Shown here: piece after piece, positions 44,841 to 56,485 of the stretch
How the letters are laid out: every line of letters begins with the position of its first letter
Position numbering within the stretch: position 1 is the first letter of the stretch
From: Siphonodentalium dalli
Taxonomy: Eukaryota; Mollusca; Scaphopoda; Gadilida; Siphonodentaliidae
Direction of reading: 5' to 3'
Assembly (NCBI GenBank): GCA_032622095.1
Contig: CP136068.1
Coordinates: 122,767,989 to 122,831,988, forward strand
DNA length: 64,000 nucleotides
Notes under the pieces: model-generated
The model's input: the letters and a program-made list of their open reading frames with translations, nothing else
Told to the model about the DNA's origin: nothing
Databases searched by the model: none
Position numbers and translations under genes: made by a program

Positions 44841-45721
44841 CAGGGACCAGCCGAGAGGGCGACGTGGGCGACTTCTTCGCCCTAGCGCCGTCCGCTTCGC
44901 CTTATTTTTGCAGTCGGGCGAAGTTCAAGTCGCCCTAAAAATTCCAAAGTTGACTGACGAAATTCGGCAAAATGCCCCAAATAATTTATGATAATTTACA
45001 ACTATCAACTGTGATTGCACACAATACTCCACTATCAGGGTGTATCATGGTGTTATAAAACAATTAACACCTGTAATGCTCCAATCTGACAACGTTGACA
45101 ATGGAGTCTGATTACTGGCAGCTGTGAAAACATCGTCGGGCCTCAAGTGTTAATCTGGTTGTTGTTATTTTTAGATCACCGTGATTACCACACCTTACAA
45201 TGAAGATTACAACTCACACCTCTCACAATGTGTCAATTCATCACTCCCTCTATGGAGTTTGGTTAAAGAAATTTTAAAACAAATTCATTTGTGAAGCATA
45301 TTAAAATTTCAAACGGGATAACTATCAGAGCGCAGTAAAAGTGTTCATGATTTCGTTTCGTTTCTGTTTGATAAATATTGTTGGCATTTTTAACAACCCG
45401 AAAAATATGAAATAAAATCCTGTCATTCTCCCACAATTACGATATAAAATGCTGCTATCCTCTCACAATTATGTTTGGGTATTATTAATAGTTATTAGGG
45501 TCATGAAGTGAACATAAAGACTCCATATTTCAACCATTGTTTCATAAGTTTAATTGACATATTTCATCTCTCCTATTTTCGTTCTATAGCGACTCCTGTC
45601 GTAGTACGGATCAATTTAAATTTTGTAGACTCACTTCGCCCTATAGAACGGCCACTTCGCCTTATTTTTATAGTAGGGCGAAGTCATTTCGCCCTGAAAA
45701 TCTGGTCTAGGCTGGTCCCTG
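44841..45721. mobile_element. hAT-like element with CAGGG ends
   Basis: Perfect 8-bp duplication CTACCTTT at 44833-44840 and 45722-45729. Ends CAGGGACCAGCC and GGCTGGTCCCTG are exact inverted repeats; subterminal GGGCGAAGT/ACTTCGCCCT repeats. No coding capacity. Confidence 0.95.
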
Positions 45722-45929
45722 CTACCTTTATTCCATTCAGTAAACCCATTCAATAAATTGTGATATTAAGCATTTGTTTAATAACAGGTGACCTTTGACT
45801 TCCAGTTTGTCATCTGTTTACATTCCATATGCCACATCTCAAAATACTATGCTTCCAATATTTTTCCAACAAACTCTAATAAATGAAGAGTTTGAGAAGT
45901 TATTTCATTAAATATATCTCATTAAATAT

Positions 45930-46195
45930 GTTAAATCAAAAGTCTTTATTTATTTGGGACTATTTCTTTACGGAGGCAAACAACGCATAGTTACGTGAAA
46001 CAACATCACATGTCTGATAGAAGGCTATTTCAGTTTCACGTGCCATTTGTTGATTTAATTATGTTTTATCGAGTTTTGGATCATGTAATAAATAGAATCT
46101 ACAACTTGTCCCCAGTTAATAGCGGAATTTTAAAAACTTGTCCAGTAAATTAGGTCTGGCCTCTATAAACTGGGGACTCATAGATCCTCTATTTA
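45930..46195. repeat. Family H repeat, copy 2
   Basis: Same landmarks as 36690-36990; ends with ATAAACTGGGGACTCATAGA. Confidence 0.75.
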
Positions 46196-46211
46196 TCCAA
46201 CAGCTTTTTAA

Positions 46212-46602
46212 CCCTTTACCCAACAAACCGGCCACAACCGGCCAAATAAAGCTTCAACAGCCTAAAATATCTTCGGTCTGTCTCAATAGAACCATACACA
46301 TATGGATATCATTGGAACCGGCTCCTTGACCACATTGTGATAGTTACAGTTATGCCCTGTGCCAATGCATTCTCTTATATATGCGAGTCGACCATAGGTC
46401 GCCTCGCATATATAAGAGAATGCATTGGCCTAAAAAAAACTTTTTTTAACACTTTTTACCATTTTTTCTTACATTCTTTAACAATTTTATAATTTTTAAT
46501 GTGTTAAGCCAATGCATTCTCTTATATATGCGAGGCGACCTATGGTCGACTCGCATATATAAGAGAATGCATTGGCACAGGGCCCTTCTGTTGGGTAAAG
46601 GG
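46212..46602. mobile_element. piggyBac-like MITE, K2 type
   Basis: TTAA at 46208-46211 and 46603-46606. Ends CCCTTTACCCAACA and TGTTGGGTAAAGGG. Two copies of the GCATTCTCTTATATATGCGA hairpin module inside. Confidence 0.88.
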
Positions 46603-46771
46603 TTAATTTAGTATATGGATTATGTATAATACTAGTATAGAAGACTGAAGAAACATCTGACAACAATAAGCTTACCTTGGACAATTTTCTTTAATATTAT
46701 TTGTATAGTTTTTGTATTTAACTGTATTTCTCCAATCACTTAGATTTGACTTTTTATAATCCATATTTTAG

Positions 46772-47041
46772 GGAGAGTTCGCACAGGCTTCAATTGGCAA
46801 AGCCTCTACCAGTGCTGCTGGAGCATTTGGAATCGCCATTGGAAGCATCGCTGTTTTCGTCCTGATCATCGTCACGATTGTTTTACTGAGGAAAAGATCA
46901 GCGAGACCACAAGTCACTCACGGGTTCGTCGAAGTCGATCCAGCAGCATCACCAGAAGAGAAGCACGTACACAACATGCAGATGAACGGATACGAAAATC
47001 CAACTTACAAATATTTTGAAGTTGGTACGAAGCCCCAGTGA
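46772..47041 (+). CDS. APP: APP terminal exon: transmembrane helix and complete cytoplasmic tail
   Basis: The acceptor CATATTTTAG ends at 46771 and the stop TGA is at 47039-47041. The 89 residues comprise a short stalk (GEFAQASIGKAS), a hydrophobic helix of about 23 residues starting near GAFGIAIG (GxxxG spacing), a stop-transfer RKR, and a tail with HGFVEVDPAASPEEKHVHNM and GYENPTYKYFE. YENPTY is the APP endocytosis/PTB-binding motif (FE65, Mint/X11, Dab). Human T668 is Ser here but remains followed by Pro. A six-residue extension, VGTKPQ, ends the protein. Transmembrane and tail lie in one exon, unlike human APP, where an intron splits them. Confidence 0.98.
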   Translation, partial: GEFAQASIGKASTSAAGAFGIAIGSIAVFVLIIVTIVLLRKRSARPQVTHGFVEVDPAASPEEKHVHNMQMNGYENPTYKYFEVGTKPQ

Positions 47042-48060
47042 TCTGCTTGTCTTGATATAGTCAATGGTAAATCCCTCAGAGTTGCTTTTATGTTAAAACA
47101 AATAGAATCAAGCATTAACAAAAAGCAGAGCTCTCTACGTTCTGTGGTCAGAAGAAACCAAATTTGAACAGAGTGATAGGACGTGTCTTCAGAAATAATG
47201 CTGCTGTTAAATTAATAATACAAAAATTGGCTGCATGTCCATGTTTTCAATGTTCGTCGGGTAAAGTCATAAAAATTGTGCTATTTACTTTCTGAAGTTT
47301 TTTCATTTATTTTGGCATGATTTTCATCACTGCCAGCTTCATAAATGATAATAAAAAATGGTTATTTGCACTTAATTTCAATGGAGCAAGTATTTGCAGG
47401 TTCCAACGAGAATATTTAGCAATAAAACTGCATTCCACATGTCTCCGAAAAATATTCAATGTTAAGATCTGAATGTAGCATTGTAAAAAAATGTCCACTT
47501 CATTTTAGATGTGTCTCCATCAGCTACAGAATAAATATAGCTTTTATACATTTTTTTGTTGAATATGTTTGGTATAAAAGCTTTTTCATATTGAAAATAA
47601 AATCATAAAGCTTCTTTATAAATGTTTTATTTTTCTGAGGGTCAATTCTGAAAAAAAAATGTGTCATCATTGTCTCAATACAACTTGACCATATAATTCA
47701 ACAAACAGCTCAAAATGGTCAAAGCTTTGTTATTTTCATTCCATTGTTTGATGTTATCGGCAAATTAGAAACCGAAGCATTCTTCTCAGATAATTGTGAA
47801 TGTGGCTTTTCTAACTGAAAGTATCTAGAGGCATTCTTGCAGCTGTTCCGCAGTTACTTGTTACAAAAATGTTAAACTTGATGATGTCCCTGCGGCATCA
47901 TTGAAAAAAAAAATTATGAAAATTTATATTTTATTTAAATTCCTTGCTATTTTGTATATACTTGTTTTTAACATTATCGTACAGTACAGTTTCTGATGTA
48001 TTCAGTTTGTGGGCAAGTTGAAATTTCTAGATAGTTGTCAAAAATAAATAATTTTAGGCT
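47042..48060 (+). other. APP: Probable 3' UTR of the APP gene
   Basis: AT-rich sequence after the stop codon with no transposon. Candidate AATAAA signals lie at 47421-47426, 47530-47535, 47596-47601 and 48043-48048. Which is used cannot be judged from sequence; the end is approximate and longer 3' UTRs are possible, since further AATAAA motifs occur downstream. Confidence 0.55.
47530..47601 (+). terminator. APP: Candidate polyadenylation signals (two AATAAA)
   Basis: AATAAA at 47530 and at 47596, the latter followed by T-rich sequence and a TTTATTTTTCTGAGG stretch that could act as a downstream element. Position about 0.5 kb after the stop fits a typical last exon. Confidence 0.4.
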
Positions 48061-50638
48061 TGAATCATGATATCTCTCCTTGCAATTTGAATATAATAAT
48101 TTTTTACAGCCATAGTATCATAAATAAAATAAAAATTCTGATAATGCACAAAATTAAATATATATTGAGCAAATTCTCCAACCTGCCTATCTTCTAAATA
48201 CATCAGAACATCACCATGTTTATCACTGCATATACTGAATGAAGGGTACAATCTAAGCTCCATATGCATTATGGCTGAGTTCTATAATCTCGATTACATT
48301 GAGGCCTGGTTTCTGTATATATTCACCTTGAGTTAGGATAGAACATCTGAGTATTGCATATTCCTCACTGTTATGGTCAAAAAGAAAACCAGATGCAAAC
48401 TGAGGTGTAAACAAGCTCCCAAATATGGATAAAAGAACCTAGCATGTACCCTTAAATGTAGCCTAGTTATAATTATGTACAGATCTGTTTATTGTTTCGT
48501 CAAACAAGGCTGTTAATATAGGTTTCTCCTGCATTAATGCAAGTAGTAGAAATCATTCAATATACATTGATACATCGTGATTCGTGGTCTATAAGTAAAG
48601 AAAATAATTCATTTCCTGACTTCCTACCTCAAGATAAGTTATAAAAGATCTATTACACCTAATTTTTTTTTTTTTTTTACAAGGATAACTTTTTCTGTTT
48701 GAGGGGTAGTAATGCCAGCTTGGAATTAATTAATGGTAATTTTTTTTTTGTTCAAAGTCTATTCGAAAGGTTTTTGTTAATGCTTTGTCACAGTGCAGGA
48801 GATTCCTAGGCGAAAGTTTCGCTTCCCATAGGTTGTGAGCTGAGCGCTGTATAGCTGGAAGGAGCGGCCATCATACTTGTAGATCATTTTATTGTGCGTA
48901 TCTATGTAAGATGTGTTTCATTTCACAAAAGAACGACAAACATTCTACTCATTCATAATGAAAGACACCAACATATAATGTAGTTTTTGAGCTTCTTTCT
49001 TTGTAAAGATCAACATAGTGTACAGCTTATGGAATATTTCACCCTCCCAAGCCTAGCTTATTTAAAATGGTCCATTGTTTGAAGTTGTGTATATTATATT
49101 AAATATTTCATGCATCCACCTGTTTCAATAAGATATCCATCAGTCTTGAAATTGATTGCTAATAATGGCATCGAGAAATCAACAGACAGTTGATATATTA
49201 ATCAAATATATGTGTACTGACCTGATCTCAAATGCATGCAAAGAAATGCTGAGTACACAACTTGGTTGAATCAGCAATATGGACAGATAATAATTAAGTT
49301 TTTTGTATTTCATGCCTCACATTCAGGGAAGGGAGTCGCTTGCCATTGAGAGAGAGAGAGAGCTCCCATCCATTGCCATTTAACTATGTTATGGAGTTGC
49401 ATGTTCTCCATGTTGGAGATTTTATCTCTTTTTTTTTCTTTCTTTTTTTTTTTTAGATAACATATGCCATGAAACTACTATTGTCTGGCACCAAATAAAA
49501 TACTCATACTTTAATCTTGCCATACTATTTTGGTCAGCTAAACTGGCATACAGTTTGACATAAAAATCAACAATTCACTGAAATTTCCAAGGAACTGTTC
49601 AGGGCTTTCTGAATAGAAAAAAAATATTATAATTTATATCAAAAGCTCAAAAACTACAGTTTTGTGTGGCCAGTTTGTATTTAATAATAAATATTGTGGA
49701 AGAATATTTTATTCAGAATTTCTGTACTTCATATTTTATACTGGTCGAGATGTGATATATTTCATTCAGCCTTCTCATTGGATACATTTTTCATTTATTT
49801 TTCCTCTTATCTTCTATGACAGCATTTTCCTGGTAGAGCACATGCTTGAAATCTTCTTGTTCGAACAATTTATCTAAGATTAACCTCCATGTTTTATATA
49901 GCAATTTGCTCATAAAAATATTTGAGAAAATTGCTTTAAAGGATACCTCTATTTTTAGTAAGGGTTTTCCTTTGAAAATTTGGATATGTTCAAAATTATA
50001 AAAATAAAATTGTACAAAAAACTGTGGTGTTTTTCAATGTTATAATACTCATAATGTTGACTTTTTGAGAAAAAAGATATGTATAAATTCACAATTCAAT
50101 ATTTCCAATGCTTTTCATCTTGCTGTTATGGAGAATAAGAACATTAAGAAGAGAATACAACACAATACCAACTTAAGATTTTCTTTCTTGGTGAAACAGT
50201 ATTTACAACAATGTGTTCTTTTTTTACGCCCCACCTTTGTTGTGTTATTTATTAGAAAAATCTACAGGTATAAAGTTTTAAAATCAATTTTAATTCACAA
50301 TTGTATATTATGTGTTTTAGAAGATTTTACTGGATAATAACCAGAATTTTTAAATTTTACTTTTTACTTATTTATTTTTTCAGCACCAACATCTGGAAAT
50401 GGTTTTAAAAACTTTCTTGTTGGGCAATTGAAACAAGAGCAAAACTAAACAAATATCAAGTAAAAACTGAATAATTCTTGTGAGAGAAATTTTTCTCTTA
50501 ATTTAACGACTACAGAGAATGTGTAGCGACATTTCACTCCTGATATTGGTACTAGTAACCACAGCACAAATCTAAAACTTTGGCAGTTATCTTACATTCC
50601 AGTTGCTATGTACCACTATCAGAAACTGTTATTATCTA
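48061..50638. other. 3' flank without recognised features
   Basis: AT-rich, with T-runs (48663-48680, 49429-49455) and a short GAGA run near 49350. No gene, repeat family or RNA gene recognised. Confidence 0.6.
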
Positions 50639-50862
50639 CAGTAATGCCCTAATTAATCGACTCCATAACCACAGCATAATTATGGGTAATTTTTCAGGAT
50701 TTAGTCGGAAATATAATTCAAATATGGCTTGTTGCCATTCATCGGAAAGCTCTCAGTGAGAGCTTTCCGATGAATGGCAATAAGCCATATTTCCGACTAA
50801 ATCCTGAAAAATTACCCATAATTCTGCTGTGGTTATGGAGTCGATTAATTAGGGCTTTACTG
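50639..50862. mobile_element. MITE A copy 20
   Basis: TA at 50637-50638 and 50863-50864. The GACTCCATAACC variant is matched by GGTTATGGAGTC. Small insertion (AATTCAAATAT) in the left arm. Confidence 0.94.
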
Positions 50863-51235
50863 TATGATGTCTCACAGAGCTGAAAGACTGTACAACCCTA
50901 TACCTGTCAAAAATGTCACAAGTTGATCCAGGGTTCCCACAGGGGGCTGAAATAGCCTTATTCCAACAAATGATCACCATGGTCGGGATCCTGTGTCACA
51001 ATCTTCTCAAAATATATGGCAAGATATCATTCCTGGCAATATTAACATTCGTTTTTTTCTATATCTTCCAAAGATATCTGCAAGTTATTAGACTAATGAG
51101 CTATCCCAACTATTCATCTCGGATACTGCAAAAACAGTCATCGAACATATTTGTTTTTGGTGGATTTTGTCATTCAAATTTCACAACCTTGAAAAATTAT
51201 GACCTGCGTCACTTGAACACTTATATCTTATCAAC

Positions 51236-51293
51236 AGGACCTTTAATGCTGCACCAGCACAGCTCCCATCATGAACCTCATGATAGGGTTAAA
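51236..51293. mobile_element. P family fragment
   Basis: CCTTTAATGCTGCACCAGCA then AGCTCCCATCATGAAC and AGGGTTAA. Confidence 0.65.
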
Positions 51294-51625
51294 TGGCATT
51301 AGTTTTCACCCATGAGAGCCCTGTGATCATTATTGAACATTTGACATTTACATTTAAGCTCTATGAGGGATGTTGTGAATGATTTTCCTTCTTGTTCGGA
51401 AACTTATTTTCCACAAGGGCCACTGAGGCTGAATCAATCAGGCTAGTGATTTATATTCTGTCCTTTTTATATACCTTCTGTACCTTGTTACATGGATATA
51501 GATCTTACAATCACTTCATATTTCTTTTAATTTCTGTGAATTATTGCTGTTTCAGTCCTGTCATTATTCCTTGCAATAAATAATCTTCCACAACCTGATT
51601 GCTCTTTGTCATGTTTGTCTTTGAG

Positions 51626-52195
51626 ACAGGTTCACACGGCGCTATCGTTTTGATGATTCTGCGGCTTGACAACCACGGTGCTACGGCAGTTTAACGATTC
51701 TGCGACCTTATTTTATGTGATATTTTATGACAAACTTAAATAAAGGGGCTTTTTACTGAATTGGTAGGACAAAAGTGGGCTTCTTGTTTTCATTGTATAG
51801 AGTAGACTTTGCATGTCCACCAGGTTGACTCAAGGAATGCATATGGCAATGAGATCTATACATAAATATTTGATTAAACTCGACACAGAAATGCTGTAAC
51901 AATGTCAACTATTTGGCAACGCCCGGGTTCGACCATGACAATGACGATTGTGCGACTCATTGAACGGTAATTTTCATTTGTATATGACGTATCTGACACT
52001 GATCGGGCAGCTTAGTTCTGCATGTAAGCCCTTGTATGCTGCATCAATAATGTTAGGCACCGTGCCTAATTCGTTGTAATGAACATATCGTGGATTCAAT
52101 GCAGTACTGTGTATATACTGAACCGTGGTTGTCAAGCCGCAGAATCGTGAAATTGGTCGCAGAATCGTCAAAACGATTGTGCCGTGTGAGGTTTG
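51626..52195. mobile_element. Inverted-repeat element, superfamily uncertain
   Basis: ACAGGTTCACACGGCGCTAT at left and GCCGTGTGAGGTTTGT at right; ATTCTGCGGCTTGACAACCA repeated as complement. 570 bp. Target duplication not seen. Confidence 0.75.
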
Positions 52196-52248
52196 TACCA
52201 GGGATCACGCTGGCCCCAAAATTATTTGGGTTAATTTTTTGGCCATTC

Positions 52249-52630
52249 GTGGAGCTCTGTGGTCCAGCGGTTAGCGCATCGGACTTGCCTTCATTGTCAA
52301 CACAGCGAGACGAGTTCACAGCCAACTGCTGGTCTAACATGAGTTTCACACATCAGTGGCTTGGCCGAATTGATCGACGTACAATTGTCGGATAGTACAC
52401 TGTTCATATTTCGCGTCAAGTTGTGACCCTTGAGCTAGGTAGCATGTACTGTGTCTGTTTCGCACCACCAGGGTACCTGATTATGAACAGTGAAAGATAT
52501 TGTCAGTATGTTATGTACCTCCCCCGGGGAGCAGTAGATGGTTACTGAATGTTCAGGCTCATCAGGGTAATAATTGCTCCATGCATTGGAACGGGGGTAC
52601 CTGTAGAATGCATGTAATAAATGAATATAT
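52249..52630 (+). mobile_element. tRNA-derived SINE, copy 3
   Basis: GTGGAGCTCTGTGGTCCAGC start, box A TGGTCCAGCGG, box B-like GAGTTCACAGCC, then GTGACCCTTGAGCTAGGTAG. The 3' half differs from copies 1 and 2. Confidence 0.85.
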
Positions 52631-52741
52631 AACCAAAACCAAACCTAAAAACAATTGAAAAAAAGGTAAATCAACAGAATAAAATGCATTCCCAAAAAAA
52701 TTAATTTTCTAAATGATTTGCATATTGTTGTCATTAATGTA

Positions 52742-52955
52742 CAGTAATGCCCAAAGTAATTGACCACTTAACCACAGGAGAATTATGGGTAATTTTTCAG
52801 GATTTAGTCGGAAATATGGCTTGTTGCCATTCATCGGAAAGCTCTCGGCGAGAGCTTTCCGATGAATGGCAACAAGCCATATTTCCGACTAAATCCTGAA
52901 AAATTACCCATAATTCTCCTGTGGTTAAGTGGTCAATTTACTTTGGGCATTACTG
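52742..52955. mobile_element. MITE A copy 21
   Basis: TA at 52740-52741 and 52956-52957. Private variants (CCAAAGTAA, GACCACTTAACC, CACAGGAGAA) are all mirrored in the other arm. Confidence 0.95.
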
Positions 52956-53029
52956 TAATAGTAACACCATAAGCAGTAAAGTATTGTCAATTGATTAAGA
53001 TGATACCATCATCATTTTTTTTCTAGTTA

Positions 53030-53284
53030 AAAGCCCACTTAATTTTCGAACCCCCCATCACATTATATAAAATATATGGCATATTATATATGGGGGGGGG
53101 GGGGGGGGTGTTTCTATGATTTCAGCTATTTTCTGTTACTCAATGAGCACCTTCTGAGACACAGATGTTCCAAATGTTGATGAATTGTAGTATTTTAATC
53201 AGATTTTATGTCATAGATTGTTATTAAAACCCTGTATCAAGGCACTATAAAAAATAATAGGTGACTTCAAAATTAATGAGCCTT
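53030..53284. mobile_element. AAGGCCCACTTAATTTT family, short copy
   Basis: AAAAGCCCACTTAATTTTCG at left and AAAATTAATGAGCCTT at right, TA on each side; contains a G-run at 53091-53107. Confidence 0.75.
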
Positions 53285-53384
53285 TAAGATGATACCATAT
53301 AGTCATAATTGATTTTCTAAGTAAGCACGGATTATTTCTGGTAAATAGTTATCCAAACATACAGTGGCGACCATTCACTGATTA

Positions 53385-53830
53385 AAGATGCATAATCCGA
53401 AATAACGCTCGCAAATTACTATTTCCTTGGCTTCGGGGGTAAAAAATATTTTATTCTAGTCGAGGAACCCACCATCAAAGTTCAGAGTGATCAGATATCG
53501 ATGTTTGAAATCTATTATTTTTCACCACCGATAATTTTAGGTGGCCCAGTAAGCAGCCGAGAAGACGGGTCTCGAACCAAATTGCGGATGAAGATGGATA
53601 ACTCTAAAATCAAATGGCTTTTTTGTGTCAGATATTTGACAAACCAGCAAAATTACATTGAACAAAATGTTTATAAATAACAGGTTTTGGGCAATTTTAT
53701 ACTAAAGTTGACTGGTTACCATTATTTTTGGGCAATTACTTGATTCTGATAACTTAAGCGGCATTTCAAAAAAAATTGTCGTTGTTGGAATATGATGCTA
53801 TGGGGACCATAGAAACGGATTGAGTACCTT
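53385..53830. mobile_element. Family G element copy 3
   Basis: TA at 53383-53384 and 53831-53832; right end GGATTGAGTACCTT, left end diverged. Confidence 0.8.
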
Positions 53831-53832
53831 TA

Positions 53833-54679
53833 ATAATTAACGAGTGTAAGGGATATTGTGAGATCTGGTGATTTTTTTAGTGAGATCTGGTGATTTCCTG
53901 AGAGACAATTTCTGGCATAGGCTTTAAACTTTTTATCTGAAAAGTTCGGTCAAATGTAATTTTCTTCGACCATTTTCGAAAAAGAAAATGGCTATTGGCC
54001 AAGTTGGCCACCGACAGCTTGAACCCTGGTATGATGGACCAAGATTATGTCCATATTTATAAAGGTCCTTCCACATGGCTGGTTGTGCGAATGGCACTGC
54101 ATGGTACGTGCGATTCGCCTAATTAGAACACACAAGATTCAATGGGTGTTTGTAAACGGTGATTGAATCGCAAAATCCACTGCTGCAGAATAACATCACT
54201 GTCCTGATTTGGCGGTGCACTGCGCGATTTGTCTGCTGTTGTTCAGCTAATTCCGACTTTTACAAGGACAATAAAGAACGACTAAAACCCCCGATTCTAA
54301 ATGGAAATATACGAACAACCGCCGTAGATGGTTTCAATTAAGCATCAAAGAAGCAACATCCACATGAATATTAATTAGCTTGCTTCAAGTTTCTTGGACT
54401 CAAATGAATGGGCGTCTTATATTGTATTAATGAAACAGTTTTAAAAAAGGCAAATTCTGTGATTAGGAGCTCTGTTTCAACTTTTTAATGGAATTATCCC
54501 CCTTTTCAACTTAGAATTTAAACCTGACACAGATATCTGCCGCCATGTGAACTTTGCACCTGTGATTATGAAGTATGTCTGACATATTTTAGTCACCCTT
54601 TTTCACTTAGAAATTTATTGCGACTGACCTGAGGGTACAAAATTTTGTCTAAGTGTTGATTCATTATTTTCCTAGTTTT
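53833..54679. other. Unassigned intergenic sequence
   Basis: Only a short direct repeat (GTGAGATCTGGTGATTT twice near 53860) is visible. The 60-codon open frame at 54159 resembles nothing I know. Confidence 0.5.
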
Positions 54680-54681
54680 TA

Positions 54682-55164
54682 AAGGCCCACTTAATTTTCG
54701 AACCCCCAGATCACATATATAAAATATGTGCCATAATATATACCATTTGAAAGAGGAAGCTCCAAAACATTGTATTATAAACTTATCCGGTGTAATAAAC
54801 AGTCAATGTGTTGTTTTTGTTGAGTTACTGCCATGTTTTTGTGCTTATGTTTCATCTAAATTGTGGTGCAAAAATGTATTATTTTCAATCATGATGGAGG
54901 GGTAATTACTCTATAAATTAAAGATTCCATTTATTCCATTTCCATTGGAAATACATTTTGAATTCTGTTGCATTCTGGGAGCCATAACAGGGGAAATCTG
55001 TTTATGATTTCAGCTCTTTTCTATTTCTTTATGGGCATCTTATGAGACACAGACGTTTCATATGGTGATGAATTATAGTATTGTAATCATATTTTATGGC
55101 ATTAAAATCATATATCAAGGCACTATAACAAAATAATCGGTGACTCGAAAATTAAGTGGGCCTT
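54682..55164. mobile_element. AAGGCCCACTTAATTTT family, longer copy
   Basis: Inverted ends AAGGCCCACTTAATTTTCGA, perfect over about 20 bp; TA at 54680-54681 and 55165-55166. 483 bp, no coding capacity. Confidence 0.88.
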
Positions 55165-55282
55165 TATTTGTTATGAAACTTGGTATAGATATTTACCACC
55201 AGTTGAACCTGTGTTCTTGTAATTGTGAGGTTAGTCATAATCATTTGAACAGAACAGATTTGTTTCTGATACAAATATGTTA

Positions 55283-55721
55283 AAGGTACTCAATCCGATT
55301 CGACAGTCCCCATATCATCAGATTTCAATAACAAAATTGTTTGAAATGCTGCCTCAGTTATCAGAATCGATTAATTGCGCAAAAATAATGCTAACCACAG
55401 TCATAAAATTGCCCAAACCTGTTATTTATCAACATTTTGTTCAACGAAATTTAAATGGATTGTCAAATATCTAAAGCCCAAAGCCACTTGAATTTAGAGT
55501 TATCCATCTTCATCCGAAATTTGGTCTGAGACCGTCTTCTCGTTGACTTTTTGCCAGACCGCCAAAAAGTACCAGTGGTGAAAAATAATAGATTTAAAAA
55601 ATCAATATCTGATCACTCTGAGCTTTGATGGGTTGGTTCCTCGACTCGAATCACATATTTTTTTTACCCCTGAAACCAAAGAAATAGTAATTTGGGAACG
55701 TTAATTGGGATTATGCAACTT
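55283..55721. mobile_element. Family G element copy 4
   Basis: TA at 55281-55282 and 55722-55723. Opposite orientation to copies 1-3; ends AAGGTACTCAATCCGATT and GGGATTATGCAACTT. Confidence 0.82.
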
Positions 55722-55995
55722 TAAAGATCATGTGTCACTGCATTCTCTAAATATATATTTACTGATCTTTACTGTCTTCCTAACTTTCTTCCCCTAAAGG
55801 CGACGAAATCTGTATTTTTTAATTCTCGTCCGCACTATAGGCGGAAGTATTGATGCGCATGTGTAATAAGATGACTGTTATTTAGTGAATATGACCTCCT
55901 AATTATGAATATTTACTAAATAACGGTAAGTCATAATGCACGTTATTTAGTAGAAAGTGTCGCCTTAATATCCAATCCAGGATTATATATACTAG

Positions 55996-56485
55996 CTGGT
56001 GGATCCGACTTCGTCCGGGCTGTTTCCCCTCTGCTTTTCGGCGAATTGCGCGACTTGACCTTCAATTGTCCATTTTGAAGGTCAAGGTCAGGTGGGGTCA
56101 CGATTTTATCCGTCCAAAACACTGCCCGGACAAAAGAACCCGTCGAAATCCATCCCGACTTCGTCCGGGCTGTTTCCCCTCTGCTTTTCGGCGAATTGCG
56201 CGATTTGACCTTGCATTGTCCATTTTGAAGGTCAAGGTCAGGCGGGGGTAACGATTTGACCCGTCCAAAACACTGCCCGGACAAAAGTACCCGACAAAAG
56301 TACCCGTCGAAATCCATCCGGTTTTACCCGATTTGACCTTGAATTGATCATTTTGAAGGTCAGGTCGGGGTCACGACTTCGTCCGGGCTGTTTCCCCTCT
56401 GCTTTTCTGCGAATTGCGCGATTTGACCTTGAATTGTCCATTTTGAAGGTCAAGGTGAGGTGGGGTCAGGATTTGACCCGTCCGA
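55996..56485. repeat. GC-rich repeat block, left flank of minisatellite
   Basis: Three partly overlapping units with GACTTCGTCCGGGCTGTTTC, GCGAATTGCGCGATTTGACC and CCATTTTGAAGGTCAAGGTC. The same units resume after the minisatellite at 57658. Confidence 0.85.

Larger units (their letters stand above)
44092..46771 (+). other. Last intron
   Basis: Contains MITE A (44544-44706), a hAT-like element (44841-45721), a family H repeat (45930-46195) and a TTAA element (46212-46602). Confidence 0.85.
1562..47041 (+). other. APP: APP/APPL-like gene, 3' portion (nine exons; 5' exons outside window)
   Basis: Nine exons share one strand, have AG/GT borders and compatible phases (1/1, 1/1, 0, 0, 0, 1/1, 1/1, 0), and give a continuous 529-residue partial protein ending in TGA. 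Domain order matches the APP family: GFLD end, copper-binding-like domain, E2, juxtamembrane stalk, one membrane helix, cytoplasmic tail with NPTY. APP proteins are type I membrane glycoproteins cleaved by alpha/beta and gamma secretases, with roles in neuronal adhesion, trafficking and signalling. The largest intron is about 27 kb. Additional small exons inside introns, for example an acidic linker, cannot be excluded by eye. Confidence 0.96.

Noticed and set aside
43925-46830. A-beta-like peptide in the juxtamembrane region
   Set aside because: No similarity to the vertebrate A-beta sequence; only the membrane helix position is comparable.
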